NCBI GenBank assembly: GCA_022495005.1
Contig: JAGYXB010001951.1
Coordinates: forward strand, 10,062,001-10,126,000
Source of the DNA: Rhyacophila brunnea
Taxonomy: Eukaryota > Arthropoda > Insecta > Trichoptera > Rhyacophilidae
Reading direction: 5' to 3'
Length of the DNA: 64,000 nucleotides
The notes beneath the pieces are model-generated. The model did no database searches. It was not told the origin of the DNA and worked only from the letters and a program-made list of their open reading frames with translations. The position numbers and the translations under genes are program-made. Positions 1 to 10,937 of the stretch are shown in pieces; the stretch's first letter is position 1, and every line of letters starts with the position of its first letter.

Positions 1-767
1 GCTATAATGCGGATAGACCAAGCGACCTTAATGATGATAGTACGAGTACCTAAGTATCCGTATACCCATTAAAAAGAGTGACGTTGGAAAGTTAAGTTAT
101 ATCCTTAGACCTCTACGCCCTCGTAGATCCTCTACGTCATCGTAGACGCTCGACGTAAGCCATTTCATATATATTTTTTTAAGTATGATAGTAGTAATAA
201 TTTATGACTGCGTCATGCCTACATATATCAGACTCAGGACCTAGTTAATAAGCATATTTCTGTTGACCTTGTGTAGCATTATATAATACATAGTTCCAGG
301 AGCAATAGTAAGTATCATCCTTAATTATATAGAAAAGGATTCATATTTTTACCATACAGCAATTAAGTAAGAATTTATCATTTTATTATAAAGCTGAATC
401 TCCATGAAAATATATAATTGCAACGGAGGTAATTTCGATATATTATATAGAAATACAGTTTTGTAAATGTAATCTATTGAAATAATATGATTTTTTGGTT
501 TTCTATCATTTACAATTGTTGTTTCTTATCCCGGTTTATTAGAGTTTGAAACTCTATTTATGCAATTTATCTGTTTTTAAATTTCGAATCCCAAAGACCA
601 CAGATATTATCAACCATTAAGTATAATACTATTTGATTTCTTACAATATTATTTCTACAAAATTGTTGAGAATACAACATTTTTTAAAGATCGCCCGGAG
701 ATGGGACGTTCGTTCAAATATCCATTTGGTACATTTTTAAAACATTTTTGTAAATACGTATTTTCCA
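1..767. other. A+T-rich sequence without a gene
   Basis: No ORF with recognisable similarity and no repeat family I could match elsewhere in the window, apart from the two small hairpins at 112-146. The longest ORF reaching into this stretch (62 codons from 701) runs across a LINE tail and is composition noise. Confidence 0.6.
112..146. repeat. Two tandem 16-nt hairpins
   Basis: TCTACG-CCCT-CGTAGA (112-127) and TCTACG-TCAT-CGTAGA (131-146) are two perfect 6-bp stems with 4-nt loops, spaced by TCC, giving a 19-bp period. The stems are identical and only the loops differ. Seen directly; no function can be assigned. Confidence 0.7.
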
Positions 768-1095
768 AGTTATTTATTTATTTAAGAATACAAAACATTG
801 TGGTCATAAGAAATCAAAATTCACGACGTTCACAATATGAGATTTACATTATAACAAATATCACTCTCACAAGAGAGAAGAAAAAATAAAAAAAAACAAC
901 ATAAACAATTTTATACAGTAAACTAAGGTTCAAAAACAAAATGCACAGCACATCATTGAAAATGTCTATGTCTTTAGAGAGCGCATTGACTAGTCTCGCA
1001 CCCCTCGCTAATGGTGATTGATAGGCTTGACTCGAGAAAACAGTTCTGACCCAGAATCGCTCATAGCTGCGACCAGGTCGGTGATTATAGGTAAT
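768..1095 (-). mobile_element. LINE 3' end (family A), truncated and decayed
   Basis: Read on the minus strand this is the last part of a LINE ORF2 followed by its 3' UTR and an A/T tail (TAAATAAATAA near 768-785). One minus frame encodes AYQSPLARGARLVNALSKDI and continues DIFNDVLCILF. The copy at 23736-24220 encodes almost the same peptide (AYQAPLARGARLVNAFPKDV), which supports a coding origin. An R..R..N..P.DVD.F pattern close to the end of ORF2 is common in Jockey/CR1-like insect LINEs. The 3' UTR shares a GACGTTCACAA block with the family B LINE tails elsewhere in the window. The RT core is missing (5' truncation). Clade assignment is an inference from the C-terminal pattern only. Confidence 0.65.
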
Positions 1096-1336
1096 TATTT
1101 ACACTATAATAATGATTTTAGATCCAGCAAACGGGTGTTGGCAATGTTTTTTTGTCTTACTGGCCAGTAAAATGTCCACTTTCCATAATTAATTATTTAT
1201 TATTTGTAATAATAATAAATTAATTATTACACCGCAATATTTTTCTACGGAACAGTGAAATGTACATTGCTAACTATTCTGTTTTACCACTACTATCAAG
1301 ACAAGCATGATTGTAACTTGGTATATAAATCAAAAG

Positions 1337-1480
1337 CGCCGCGATTGCCGAGCGGTAACGTATCCGTTTGATAAGTCAATGGTCTCGAGTTGGAACCCCG
1401 AGATTGGAAAAAAAATACATGATGTTTTTCAATATGTGTTTGAACATAGATGTAGATAACCTAATTCTAATAGGTTGATC
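1337..1480 (+). mobile_element. tRNA-derived SINE copy
   Basis: A tRNA-like head has box A-like GATTGCCGAGCGG near 1345-1358 and a decayed box B (GAGTTGGAACCCC). It is followed by the body shared with the SINEs at 32098 and 40401: TTTTTCAATATGTGTTTG, then AATAGGTTGATCAA. The head resembles a class II (Leu/Ser-like) tRNA. It is diverged, so probably an old copy. Confidence 0.6.
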
Positions 1481-2284
1481 AACTAGCTTGCCCCGTGCTA
1501 TCCATTTCTCGAAACCTCTTCATGAGGCGGCCAAGATCCATACCGGATTGTAGAGCCAATGAAAAAAATATAAATCGCAAACAATTGGTGATACAATCTT
1601 AACCATTCTGTAGAAATAATGAGCTTTGACATTCTATCAAGTATAATATTCCAACTCAACTACTGAGAATTTTGCATTTCACTGAGGTCATTTCGATATG
1701 CATGGTGCGTGACTATAATATGCAATCCTCTTGATTAATGCAGACATTACGCCAGTGAGTGGCTCTGGTCTCTGTGATATGGGATTATTGATAGAAGCGT
1801 GACGCATCCATGTATGGAGTAAATTAACAGTTCGGCCCTGCAATAATATCATTATGCCAAAGGCGTTTACCGGGACAATACGTCACTGCCGCCTCGTATA
1901 TTATTATTATTACGCTAGTCATTCTATTAATCAGCCCACCACTTGTTACTAGCTTCTGGATATTAGCATAACTAACTAACATAATAACTCTTCGTATTAT
2001 TAGCCTGTCGTTTTTCTTTCAGGCTTCTAGCGATACATTGTCTTAGCGCCTACAATTGATTAATTGGATAAAACAATTAATTACAAACGGTACTATCAAG
2101 GTTATGTTTTACAAACAATCCCGCAATATTTCATGTTGATTTTCATTCAACAAACTAATTACTTTATTCTAAGCATTATATGTTCAATTAGATATGAACA
2201 AAAATGTAATTAAATTCTTCATTATTCTACATAATTTTGAAAACACTTCTGAGAAAATATATTATTACCAATAGAAAAACTGTT
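1481..2284. other. No gene seen
   Basis: A+T-rich unique-looking sequence with a short ATTATTATT run near 1900. No ORF or repeat match was found. Confidence 0.5.
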
Positions 2285-2640
2285 TTTGAAAAAAGTAAGA
2301 CACCCCGCAGGAATCGAACCTACATCTCTCGAGTATCGCGCCCTTGCACATAGAACCACTATGCTAAAAGTGTCATACTTAATTGTGACAAATTTTCACT
2401 AATGGATTTTAATACTCACTGAACTGCTTTCCAAAATTGAGCTACTATTGGCGATCGGCTATTGTATTTTAAATTATAGTAGATATTACTTTAATTACTA
2501 ACCGACGTCACGAATCACTCCGAAATTTATATATTATGTATGTTCATAATTAGAATGTTACATTCTTAAATCTCGTGAATTATTATTTGAATAAAAAAAA
2601 ATAGTTAATAATAATTAAGTGATACTTCATTCATAAATAA
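2285..2640 (-). repeat. Composite dispersed repeat with tRNA-like module
   Basis: The minus strand of 2299-2374 folds as a tRNA-like unit: T arm GTAGG-TTCGATT-CCTGC, box B GGTTCGATTCC (2310-2320), D-arm stem CATAG/CTATG and an acceptor stem rich in G-U pairs. Its anticodon arm does not look normal, so it is a SINE head or tRNA pseudogene rather than a tRNA gene. The adjoining 2390-2640 segment recurs at 26965-27250 (GACGTCGGTTAGTAATTAAA, then GCTGATCGCCAATA), and parts recur at 27786, 29560, 40180, 48735 and 49272. Relative to the 26965 copy, the block TAGAATGTTACATTCTTAAA has the opposite orientation to the GACGTCGGTTAG block, so one copy is rearranged. Confidence 0.6.
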
Positions 2641-4480
2641 ATCAATGACATTCAGACGTCCGAATGTGAACAATTTCGTCATGCAAACCATTATCTATTG
2701 ACACTTATTGTTATCTATATACAGGTGTAATTGCAGACTTGCTCGAGCTGGACACCATTACTTTTCTTTGTGTCAACCAAGTGGATAATCTTGGTTTATA
2801 TATTCGAATAATGTATCTTTAAACCTATTTGATGGCTGTTTTATACTACAATATAACCTCGTTTTCACCTGCCCGGAATTCACGTTTTCCCGGCAATTGC
2901 GTGTAATTTTTTCAGTCCCGATGTATTTCAGTACATTTAATGCCCGCATTTACGTATTTCTTTCCAGCGATTTACTTCGGAAATATTCAAAATATGCGAA
3001 TTACGCGCGCTTGACAATCGTGAAATTCGAACGGCGTAAGGTGAGAATTACATAACAAAAATGCAACAAACTAATATACTTACATGATTTTTTTAATAAA
3101 AAATAAAAAAAAATTCAAAAAAATTTAAATCGAATGTTGTTTTTTTAATAAAACGTTATTTTTTTAGAAACATAAAATTTAAATGTTCTTTTTTTCAATA
3201 CCCCCCTTTTACATTTTCCCTCCAATAAGTTTTTTTTTTCAGTCCCTTAAAAAACGTAAAATAGGGGTTATACTGTATTTTTTGAATGTCAGAAACTATC
3301 TCTTAAAAATGCGATAATGTCATCCGCAAAGCGCATATAACTTTAATATTCTTTTCAAGAGAAAGTGTTTACTTGGTAAATTATGATATTTTATAATATG
3401 GGTAATCACTTGATATTCATTACAATCTCAAATTGTTTTTACGACACGCTTGAAAAGGCTTACCAAAGCGTAACACGTATCGCACAAACAATATCTATAT
3501 GTGGTGAATACAAAGTGGTTACCGACTTAAATATTCTTCATGAATGCGACTACCATTATGTTCTTGTGATTTGACTAAACTCATTTACTATAATAGCCGT
3601 AAAATTTATCACAATGGTGGGGATAACTTTGTTGATGGTTAATCTGCGAGACGGTTTGTGAAAATTGACGGATGCTGTTACGGCACTGTACACATTGCTG
3701 GGGATATTTGTATAGGTTATGTAGATTCCTCTGTTATTTAAGACCCCTAAAATAATGGAAAATTTATTTGTGGAATCAAAGCCTTTTTCATAACCTTTGA
3801 AGCGAAAGTAAAACAACAATTTTAATTTATGTTGGCGCTGTATGGCTTCCCTGACGGGTCTAGGACGATTTGGCACCGGACAACTGGACGCCACAGAATT
3901 CGAAAATAAATAGACGTTAGGTACTTATAGGTACTTTAAAAAAATATTCAATATTATTATGTATACTTCAATGATTATATTATGATTTAATAGTTGGTAA
4001 GAATGTAAATATGCAGACGTAAACAATGATTTAATCGTGCATATGTTTAAGTTCCAACGAAAAAAGAGTTTTTTATTTTATATAAAGCTTTAGGCATGGT
4101 AATTCCCAATCCGCGATAAAGAATACATTATTATGTTAAGAGTAAAATGAGTTCAAACTACTAAGTAGTAGATAGAAACTGATTAAAATACCTCGTCTAC
4201 ACGTGTCTACGACAGTGCGGCGTCCAATTGTCCGGAGGCCAGTCGTCTTATTCCCTCCCTGACAACTTGTATGTAGTTGTACTATAACCTCCTCAAATTA
4301 TTTTCTCTGTTGGGCAATTTACACAATTTACTGTGACAAAAACAGTAGGTACATATATTTCTATGATATTACTATCTACGTTTGCATTGTAAAATTTTCA
4401 TCGTTTTCTTCTCTATTTGACCACATGCTTGATAATTTTTCGGAATCGGTTCACCTAACGTTTTACCTGACAGGCATCGT
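2641..4480. other. No gene seen; A/T low-complexity block
   Basis: Contains homopolymer-rich sequence at 3080-3250 (runs of A, T and TTTTTT). Overlapping small ORFs at 3383-3574 (+) and 3556-3894 (-) show no recognisable motifs and are treated as chance. Confidence 0.5.
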
Positions 4481-4880
4481 GTCCGGAAATTTGTACGTAT
4501 GCAGTTCGCCATATAACACTTCACCGTGAAATGTTGTATCGGAAATATATGGTCGTATATTAAAGACCGTTTAACTTATTTGGGTTACGTCGTAAGTAGA
4601 GTTCTGTAATACTGATTTCTAAATAAAACACGCTTCTTGTCAGTTTACAGGAAGCCAGCGGCAAACAAATTTTGATAATAGCCGATATACTGGATTATTT
4701 GTTAAGTTAGGTTAAGGTAGGTTAGGTTAGGTTTTCATTCTTGAATTCATTAATTTTGCCGAAATCGGCCATGAAAATTGCATTAATGTTCATGTCGAAT
4801 CTAAAGAAATTGGATACCGTATAGTATACCATCATCTCTTTCCGATAGAAAGCTCACAGCGAACTGTGCTACGGTGAAAT
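4481..4880 (+). repeat. Dispersed repeat family R, copy 1
   Basis: About 400 bp that recurs inverted at 25103-25454. Shared landmarks in the same order are CCGGAAATTT, CACTTCACNGTGAAATGTTG, TATGGTCGTATATTAAAGAC, CAGGAAGCCAGCGGCAAACA, GCCGATATACTGGATTA, a GTTAGG-rich segment and CTACGGTGAAAT. Copy 1 carries about 22 bp (near 4492-4513) absent from copy 2. TTAGG-like units at 4704-4732 belong to the repeat and are not a telomere. No coding capacity or TSD was identified. Confidence 0.75.
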
Positions 4881-5845
4881 ATTTTAGGTACAATTTACAT
4901 GTAACCGACAGGCATAGATCGGATTGTCTTCATATCTAGGCTTCGGAACGTATATGTTGTTAAAACCATGTCTGATCATAGAGGAAACCATTCCACGTTA
5001 ATAAAGTAAAGTGAAAATAATAGTTTTTTATGGTTTTATTATATTTTACGAATTCGTTATTTTATTCCATCGAATATATTTGCATCAAGACTTCATTTTA
5101 TGTTAGTGAAGCAACTAGGACGTACATGTTCATATTATAACATTTGTTTTACTTTTCCGCATCGCTTGACAATCACACCCTGGCGTTACCTTGCTTCCGT
5201 ACGAGAATTTTCATCCACACAATATTAAATATAATTGCCCGACAGAATCGTCGCATCGCAGCGTTATTATTTGTATATCATTTAAAATGCAGCTATGTTT
5301 ATTTCCGGCAAGAGATTTTTATTTTACCGTGCCGTACTCTGAATTTCTCGCGATACCTGAACTATGATACTCTGAATCACCATAATCGAACCGAAACTTC
5401 TTGCACATCATATTCAAACAATATAATTTGCATTTTATTACCACCATGTATGTGAATCTAACCCATGGCTATGTTCATCAATGTGACAAGCTTCATCTAC
5501 TTAACCTCGTTGTGTAACTTTAGATTAATAAATACTTCTGAGATACCGACTGAGAGGAGGGTAGGTACTTGATGGAATTTGAATTTAAATTCTTAACGAT
5601 TCCATTGTACACGAGGAATGACTTTTGCGCTTAGCTACAAAATGCATTAATAGTATCTAAATGTGTTTTTTCAAACACTTGAAATATTCAAAATTTCTTT
5701 TTATACTTCCATCCTATATACTATTATACTTATATCCTTTACGTATTAGGTAATAAGGTTTATGTCTTTTTTTATTGTATTAAACTAGATACTATTATTC
5801 CATTTAAATCATTTCATCGGCGAATCAATTAGGATTTAAAAACAT
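4881..5845. other. No gene seen
   Basis: The 103-codon ORF at 5144-5455 has no recognisable domain. A short block near 5560-5605 (GGTACTTGATGGAATTT) recurs at 30016-30034, suggesting another small repeat. Confidence 0.5.
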
Positions 5846-5849
5846 ACTT

Positions 5850-6232
5850 GAAGCGCCTAGTTTCAAAAGCCCCTAAAACGGTTTTTGAAAATTTTTGAGT
5901 TAGATATGTATTTAAATGGATATTTTTGTTACCTATATGATGGCCAAAGATTGAACTTTAAAAAACGTCAAAAACCGACAATAGGTGTGATCAAAAATTA
6001 GGGTAAATTTCAAAACGTGCTAAAATGGTTGGGTGTGCTTTTCAAATACCCCTAAAATGGAAAACCAAAATACTCATTAGAATGTTACGAATTAAAAAAT
6101 AAATAAATAAAGTTCACAGATTTAATACATATGATTTTATCTCATTCTTTTCAAAACTACCTAAAATAGTTTTTCTCATTTTTCTCAGAACTAACTAAAA
6201 TCGTTTTAGGGGCTTTTGAAACTAGGCGCTTC
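5850..6232. mobile_element. Non-autonomous DNA transposon (383 bp) with 4-bp TSD
   Basis: Terminal inverted repeats of about 35 bp begin GAAGCGCCTAGTTTCAAAAG and include GCCCCTAAAAC; the right end is the inverse (AAACTAGGCGCTTC). The element is flanked by ACTT on both sides (5846-5849 and 6233-6236), read as a 4-bp target duplication. The interior is A/T-rich with several degenerate CCCCTAAAATGG units, so the element may have grown from repeated terminal sequence. No transposase is present. The superfamily is undetermined. Confidence 0.8.
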
Positions 6233-6236
6233 ACTT

Positions 6237-7708
6237 ATTCATTATGTTTATTATTTACTCTTGGTGGAACGACATCCAATTGTTATCCATTAAAAGGTAA
6301 TTAAAAGATTAGCAGTGATTGTGTTCACGCAAAGTTAGTCAAAGATGTAGTATAATACATGTGTACGAACCACAAGTAAACTAATAACAAACATTTTTAA
6401 AATTTCTTCTTTAAATACCAATTATTAATATGTTTGTTGCTTAGCTAAAACAGCAAAATAAAATTTTAGCGAAACTTAGTTACCATATAGTACAGTTCAC
6501 ATGCCTACAAAAAATGCATTTTCAAACACCGGCCATTGCCGATAACGTCCATCCAAACAGATATTATGATCCACAATTTTGGACTCAATCACGAAATCCC
6601 AGGATTGAATATTTAAGGATCTCGATTTAAGTTACGAGTATATATGCATTTTTACAAAGAATGCCATTCACAACATAATGAGAATGTTACAAAATAGGAT
6701 ATTTCTAGTAAGTCTTCTTGTTTATACAAATAAATTTAAAATAGATATTGTTTGCGGTTTTTAACGGTTGTTTGTTATTGATTGAATATTAATTGGTCTG
6801 GAATATTGCGATTCATAATGTATATCTAAATAATATTACATCGTCGCTCACTTCTCGTGCGCAACCTGGCATCATTGGGCAGGAAGCAGTTTTGCTTAAG
6901 CTGAACTCACAACACGTCCCGTCTTCCGGCGAGAGAGAAGGCGGCAGGCTTGTTTACATTTGGTTGTGCGTCTGCGACATTGTGTACCTACTCGCATTAT
7001 TCGTATACATTTAATCTGGTAAATATTGAAGTGGGCCGAGCAAGGCAAACAGTGCGCGGGAGTTTCGACGTTTTTCCTCTTGTTGACTTTTATATTTTCC
7101 TTGTTTGTCGAAATGTTCGTGGAAGCGAGGCAGTATTATGATTTTATGGCCGCTAATTAAATGATCATAATGGGCGAAAGCTTTCTAATTTTGTTTACGT
7201 GGGCTTACCTACAATTCGTTTTACAATGGTGCCACGATGCAAGTCAAGTATACTGATTCGTACATGATATCAACGATTTTTGTCGAACACACTAAAATAA
7301 TGGTCCAGTTATAATTACCAAATTAGTTATGCGATTCATGGATCAATTATTTTTAATTATGTCAACAGAAACGCTTCATGCAAAAATGGTCCAAGTAGAA
7401 TTCGAACTTATATCTTTTACAGTTTGAGAATTCCACGCGGTCCAATTTCTTTCTAGAATTTTTCTAATAATATTTCTAAGAAGGGAACGTAGTTTATGCA
7501 TACATTTATACAAATGGTATAAAAATGCAGCTACAAGCGAATGTACCTACCTGCAATAAGCCTTGCAATATTTCTTCGACGCCGACGATGGTAATGAATG
7601 ACATTTTGGTAAATTCATAACATAATGTTAATTAACATGCTATAAAACTTCATTTTGCTTGAATGTATAAATAGGATTGTAAAATAGTCATCGCGTGGTT
7701 TCTATACA
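6237..7708. other. No gene seen; possible tRNA-like fragment
   Basis: 6840-7140 is visibly richer in G+C than its surroundings but has no recognisable ORF. At 7380-7445 the minus strand carries a box B-like AAGTTCGAATTCT, suggesting an old SINE head. The remainder is unremarkable. Confidence 0.4.
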
Positions 7709-7716
7709 CTACTGAC

Positions 7717-8303
7717 CAGTGGCGAGGGGTGGAGGTAGGCTGATAAGATCTGCCATAAATAGTGCACACTAAACTTTGTCATTCATACGTGTTTTCATTG
7801 AAATAAGTCTTCAACTTACAGGTAGATGGTGTTGGTTAGTTTTCAAATTCAATTAAACCCTGCGAAAACCAAGTCAATAGAAAATAGCCAAAAAATACTC
7901 GTCTATCTATAAAATATCTAACATTATGCAATTAAATCATACATAACTTTGGATATTTTGTAGATAGTATAATATTATTTTATCAATTGTGATTTCGTTT
8001 AGGTAGGGATTAATGATTTTAGAGAAATGAACCAACAATATGTGTCATATGTATTCTTAATCCAACGAAAACAAATAAGTATGAATGAAAAAGTATGCAC
8101 AAATTTGTCATATCGCCCAAATATACCAAAACTATTATGGTTTGGTTTAAGCCGTGTTTAAGAAGTTATAAAAAACTAACCAACACCATCTGTAAATAAA
8201 ATTGTAGTCTTTGTTCAATAAAAACAAATGCGTATGAATAACAAAATTTAATAGGCACTATTTATGAGGGATCCTAACAGCCTACCTCCATCCTTCGCTA
8301 CTG
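7717..8303. mobile_element. hAT-type MITE with long inverted arms, copy 1
   Basis: The left end starts CAGTGGCGAGGGGTGGAGG and the right end is the inverse of CAGTAGCGAAGGATGGAGG. The arms stay similar for about 150 bp, through AAATAGTGC, TCATACG and GATGGTGTTGGTTAGTTTT. Perfect 8-bp direct repeats CTACTGAC flank the element (7709-7716 and 8304-8311). CA..G termini with 8-bp TSDs are the signature of the hAT superfamily. There is no coding region, so movement would need a transposase from elsewhere. A second copy lies at 16616-17205. Confidence 0.88.
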
Positions 8304-8311
8304 CTACTGAC

Positions 8312-9084
8312 TACACCTAGTTTGTTGTTATATTGGAAAAAACAATAGACACGTGTTATCTTCACAACCTTGATGAAATCCCTATGGAAATGATTATTTA
8401 TAATTGTAACTGCTTTTCAGTGTTCACTGCTATGTTTTTTAAAAAATATTTTGCAATATAAGTTACCAAAATAACTACGTTGTATTATTCCAATTTAAAA
8501 CTTCTATATTTTTTATTACTTCAATATTTTTACGGACGTACTTTTTTACCTTCCCACCTGGTATTGCCTGAAATATGTAAATTTGTTTTTTTGTTGTTGT
8601 TCAAAGTTGGTTGGCCGCTCTCATAATAACATGACATGTTCCAGGAAAGTTTTCATTGCGTATCGTTTTACCGAAATTGTATAAACTTTGAGGTATACCT
8701 AATATGAATTAGCATCATTTCATCAGCTGCGGATAAATACAGGTTTTTCGGATGTTTATCTAGAATACGCCATATACTTCGTGTCGACTATCGGATCTTC
8801 AATGACTACATGGCAGCGCAGATCCATGACATTTTTCCAGTGAAACGTTTGTTAAGCGTACATAATCTTTGATCATTGAATCGATCACTACGACTGCGAT
8901 CTGAGAAAGAGTTACGTCAAAACCACGCTACAGTGTATTTATAAAATAATGATAAACTAATCTTAAATCCATTATAGTTTTGGGTGAGGACTGAGAACTT
9001 CTCAATGAATGCAAGTGTTATATATCTTTAAATGTTGATGTGAAAATCGAAATGCATAGGCTTAAAAAATGTGGAAATATTAAT
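8312..9084. other. No gene seen
   Basis: A+T-rich sequence without recognisable ORF or repeat. Confidence 0.5.
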
Positions 9085-9420
9085 ATTCAAATTCAAAAAT
9101 TATTTATTTTTACATACCGTAAACTTTACAAATTATAAATTTAAGACGTTGACAACATTACATTTAGAAACAAAGAAACAGTGTAAAGAAGAAATAAATA
9201 TATGCACTATCACAAAAACAGTATGAAAAGTAAAGTAAAAGGTAAAAAAAATATAAAAAAATAATTATAATGCATGGAAGCACACCAAATAAGTGGACCC
9301 TATTTTAAAAATTTATAAAACAACGTCCACCTATACTCATCCTCACATAGGTGGAATATATCAACATTATATTGCTGAATTCTACCAAGTAAATGCCTAT
9401 TAATAATATATTTTGAATTA
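9085..9420 (-). mobile_element. LINE 3' end (family B)
   Basis: On the minus strand: decayed C-terminal ORF2 codons (a VEFSNIM...IYSTYVR-like reading matching the homologous region at 44500 and 22060), a 3' UTR with CAACGTCTTAAATTTATAAT, and a tail of TTTTTGAATTTGAATATT at the 9085 end. Simple GAATTTGAA tails are common for insect LINEs. Upstream sequence to about 9690 may belong to the same element but I could not verify it. Confidence 0.6.
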
Positions 9421-10094
9421 GGACTCGTCGATTTCGCAAAAATCAACTACTCGTAGAACTTATATTTGCTTTTCTATCTAGACTATTTTCCCGTAAATCT
9501 CTTCAAACGGTTGCATCATTCACATAAAAACCTTTCATACACAAAAATCGGTGAGGGTGCACTTATAATTCGCCAACCGGAAAGCAATAACTAGGTCAAA
9601 TCCTTATAATCGTGAATGTACATTTGGTGGTAGGTGGAGCAGGGCCTTCAATCCCGGAATTGTGCTATTTTTCGGATTCCAAGAGTCGGTTTTCTGATGT
9701 TGTGTGCTTATTTCACAGAACATATTGTTATTACTACATAATTGTACATATTGAGAGTTATTCGAAATGATTCTACTGACATCTTTATCCAGAGTTGTGT
9801 AGTGGCAGATAATCTTACGTCAAAAAGTCATGGGAAGTATCGTATGTTTTATTTCTTGCGCAAAAACTAAATGGGTTGGACGAATAACGACCAAATATTT
9901 CGTAAAGAAAATTTCGTTAACCTTACCTTCCCTTGGCTATCTCAAATATTATTGGAAAATATTGACTCCAAGACCCTATGTGCATCTGTCGTCAATTGGA
10001 AACTTTAGTACATATAAGTTAGGAGAAACCCGTTGTGTTTTTTTTACGAGGTTCGATCATAAGAAGAGCATATATATAAGCCTTCACAAAATGG
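9421..10094. other. No gene recognised
   Basis: An ORF of 109 codons at 9830-10159 runs into a SINE and has no recognisable motif. Parts of 9500-9690 could be upstream LINE sequence. Confidence 0.4.
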
Positions 10095-10230
10095 AGGTTG
10101 TATTAACAGTTTCTTTTTGTTTTTACGAGAAAACGATGTTAGCCACTTACTCGACCTAATAGATCCATAATCTGGGTCCAATCAGACACATGAATTTGCC
10201 AGACCTGTAATTATAACCCGGGACCCACGA
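10095..10230 (-). mobile_element. tRNA-derived SINE, partial
   Basis: The minus strand has the decayed head (CGTGGGTCCCGGGTTATAAT, a broken box B), then the body marker AATTCATGTGTCTGATTGG, then TTAGGTCGAGTAAGTGGC. The 3' part runs into TTTTTACGAGAAAACGATG on the plus strand, as in the copy at 10450. Confidence 0.6.
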
Positions 10231-10288
10231 TACGCGTGGATCAATTTTAGCGAACAATATTACCACGTATTTATTATGAATAATGTAT

Positions 10289-10375
10289 AACCCGGGTCGC
10301 AAAAAACGACTCATATGGAATAGTACAAAACTTAAATCTATTAGAATTTTAATATTTTTGTTTTGTAGTCGGTTT
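10289..10375 (+). repeat. Dispersed 3'-end repeat (family P), partial
   Basis: ACCCGGGTCGCAAAAAACGA, then CTCATATGGAATAGTACAAA and ACTTAAATCTATTAGAATTT. The same string occurs at 51164-51225 and, split by an RTE insertion, at 31107-31170. It looks like the 3' end of a retroelement; the parent cannot be named from this fragment. Confidence 0.6.
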
Positions 10376-10449
10376 AATATAAACATAATAATACTAATAT
10401 AGGAGTATTGCAATAAATAATGATTAAATGAGCAAATCTTCTTTTCTTC

Positions 10450-10937
10450 GACCATGTCGGACCCTAATAGGATCATATGGGCCTCCACAGAGTAGAGGTT
10501 TGTATTAACAAATTTTATTTTTACGAGAAATGGATGTCGGCCACTTGCTCAACCTATTAGGTCCATACCCTGACTCACACACATATTGAAAAACAATATG
10601 TCGTCTCTGTTCTGGCAGAACACACTAACTGGACAATACTAGTTTTGAGTAATTTGACTTTCAAGTTGTTAAAATGTTTAAAATGGTATGTCATGTGAGT
10701 TTATTAAGTAATCGTTAAAAAGATGACTTTAAAATAAAGGCTGTTTATTTATTAAGAAGGTTTCCAGACGGTAAAGTTTGAAATAAGGAACATTTTGGTA
10801 TAACTAACTCAATGTCATTTTTTCGAATTAGTGTCTTCTGCCAGAATAGTGACGATGTGTACTTGCCAGACCCAGGATTCGAACCTGGGACCCACGGCAT
10901 GATAGTCCAACGCTTATGCCGCGCGGCCACAGTGGGT
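10450..10937 (-). mobile_element. tRNA-derived SINE, full length but split by a MITE
   Basis: The tRNA-like head is at 10859-10937 (minus strand: TGGCCGCGCGG box A, GGTTCGAATCC box B near 10874-10884). The body and 3' part are at 10450-10601, ending near ACCATGTCGGACCCTAATAG on the plus strand. The two halves join cleanly when the 10602-10854 element and one copy of ATGT are removed, matching the unbroken SINEs at 32098 and 41333. It is a Pol III-type retroposon needing a LINE partner. Confidence 0.82.
10602..10854. mobile_element. 253-bp MITE inserted in a SINE, 4-bp TSD
   Basis: Left end CGTCTCTGTTCTGGCAGAAC; right end is the inverse of CGTCACTATTCTGGCAGAAG, with similarity over about 29 bp. 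The 4-bp sequence ATGT is present on both sides (10598-10601 and 10855-10858) but only once in intact SINE copies, which demonstrates the target duplication. No coding capacity. Superfamily undetermined. Confidence 0.83.

Noticed and set aside
2299..2374. Functional tRNA gene
   Set aside because: T arm and D arm look right, but the acceptor stem relies on wobble pairs and the anticodon arm is abnormal; related sequence is dispersed, so it is a SINE-type module.
4704..4735. Interstitial telomere (TTAGG)n
   Set aside because: Only two or three imperfect units, embedded in a dispersed repeat that also occurs at 25103-25454.
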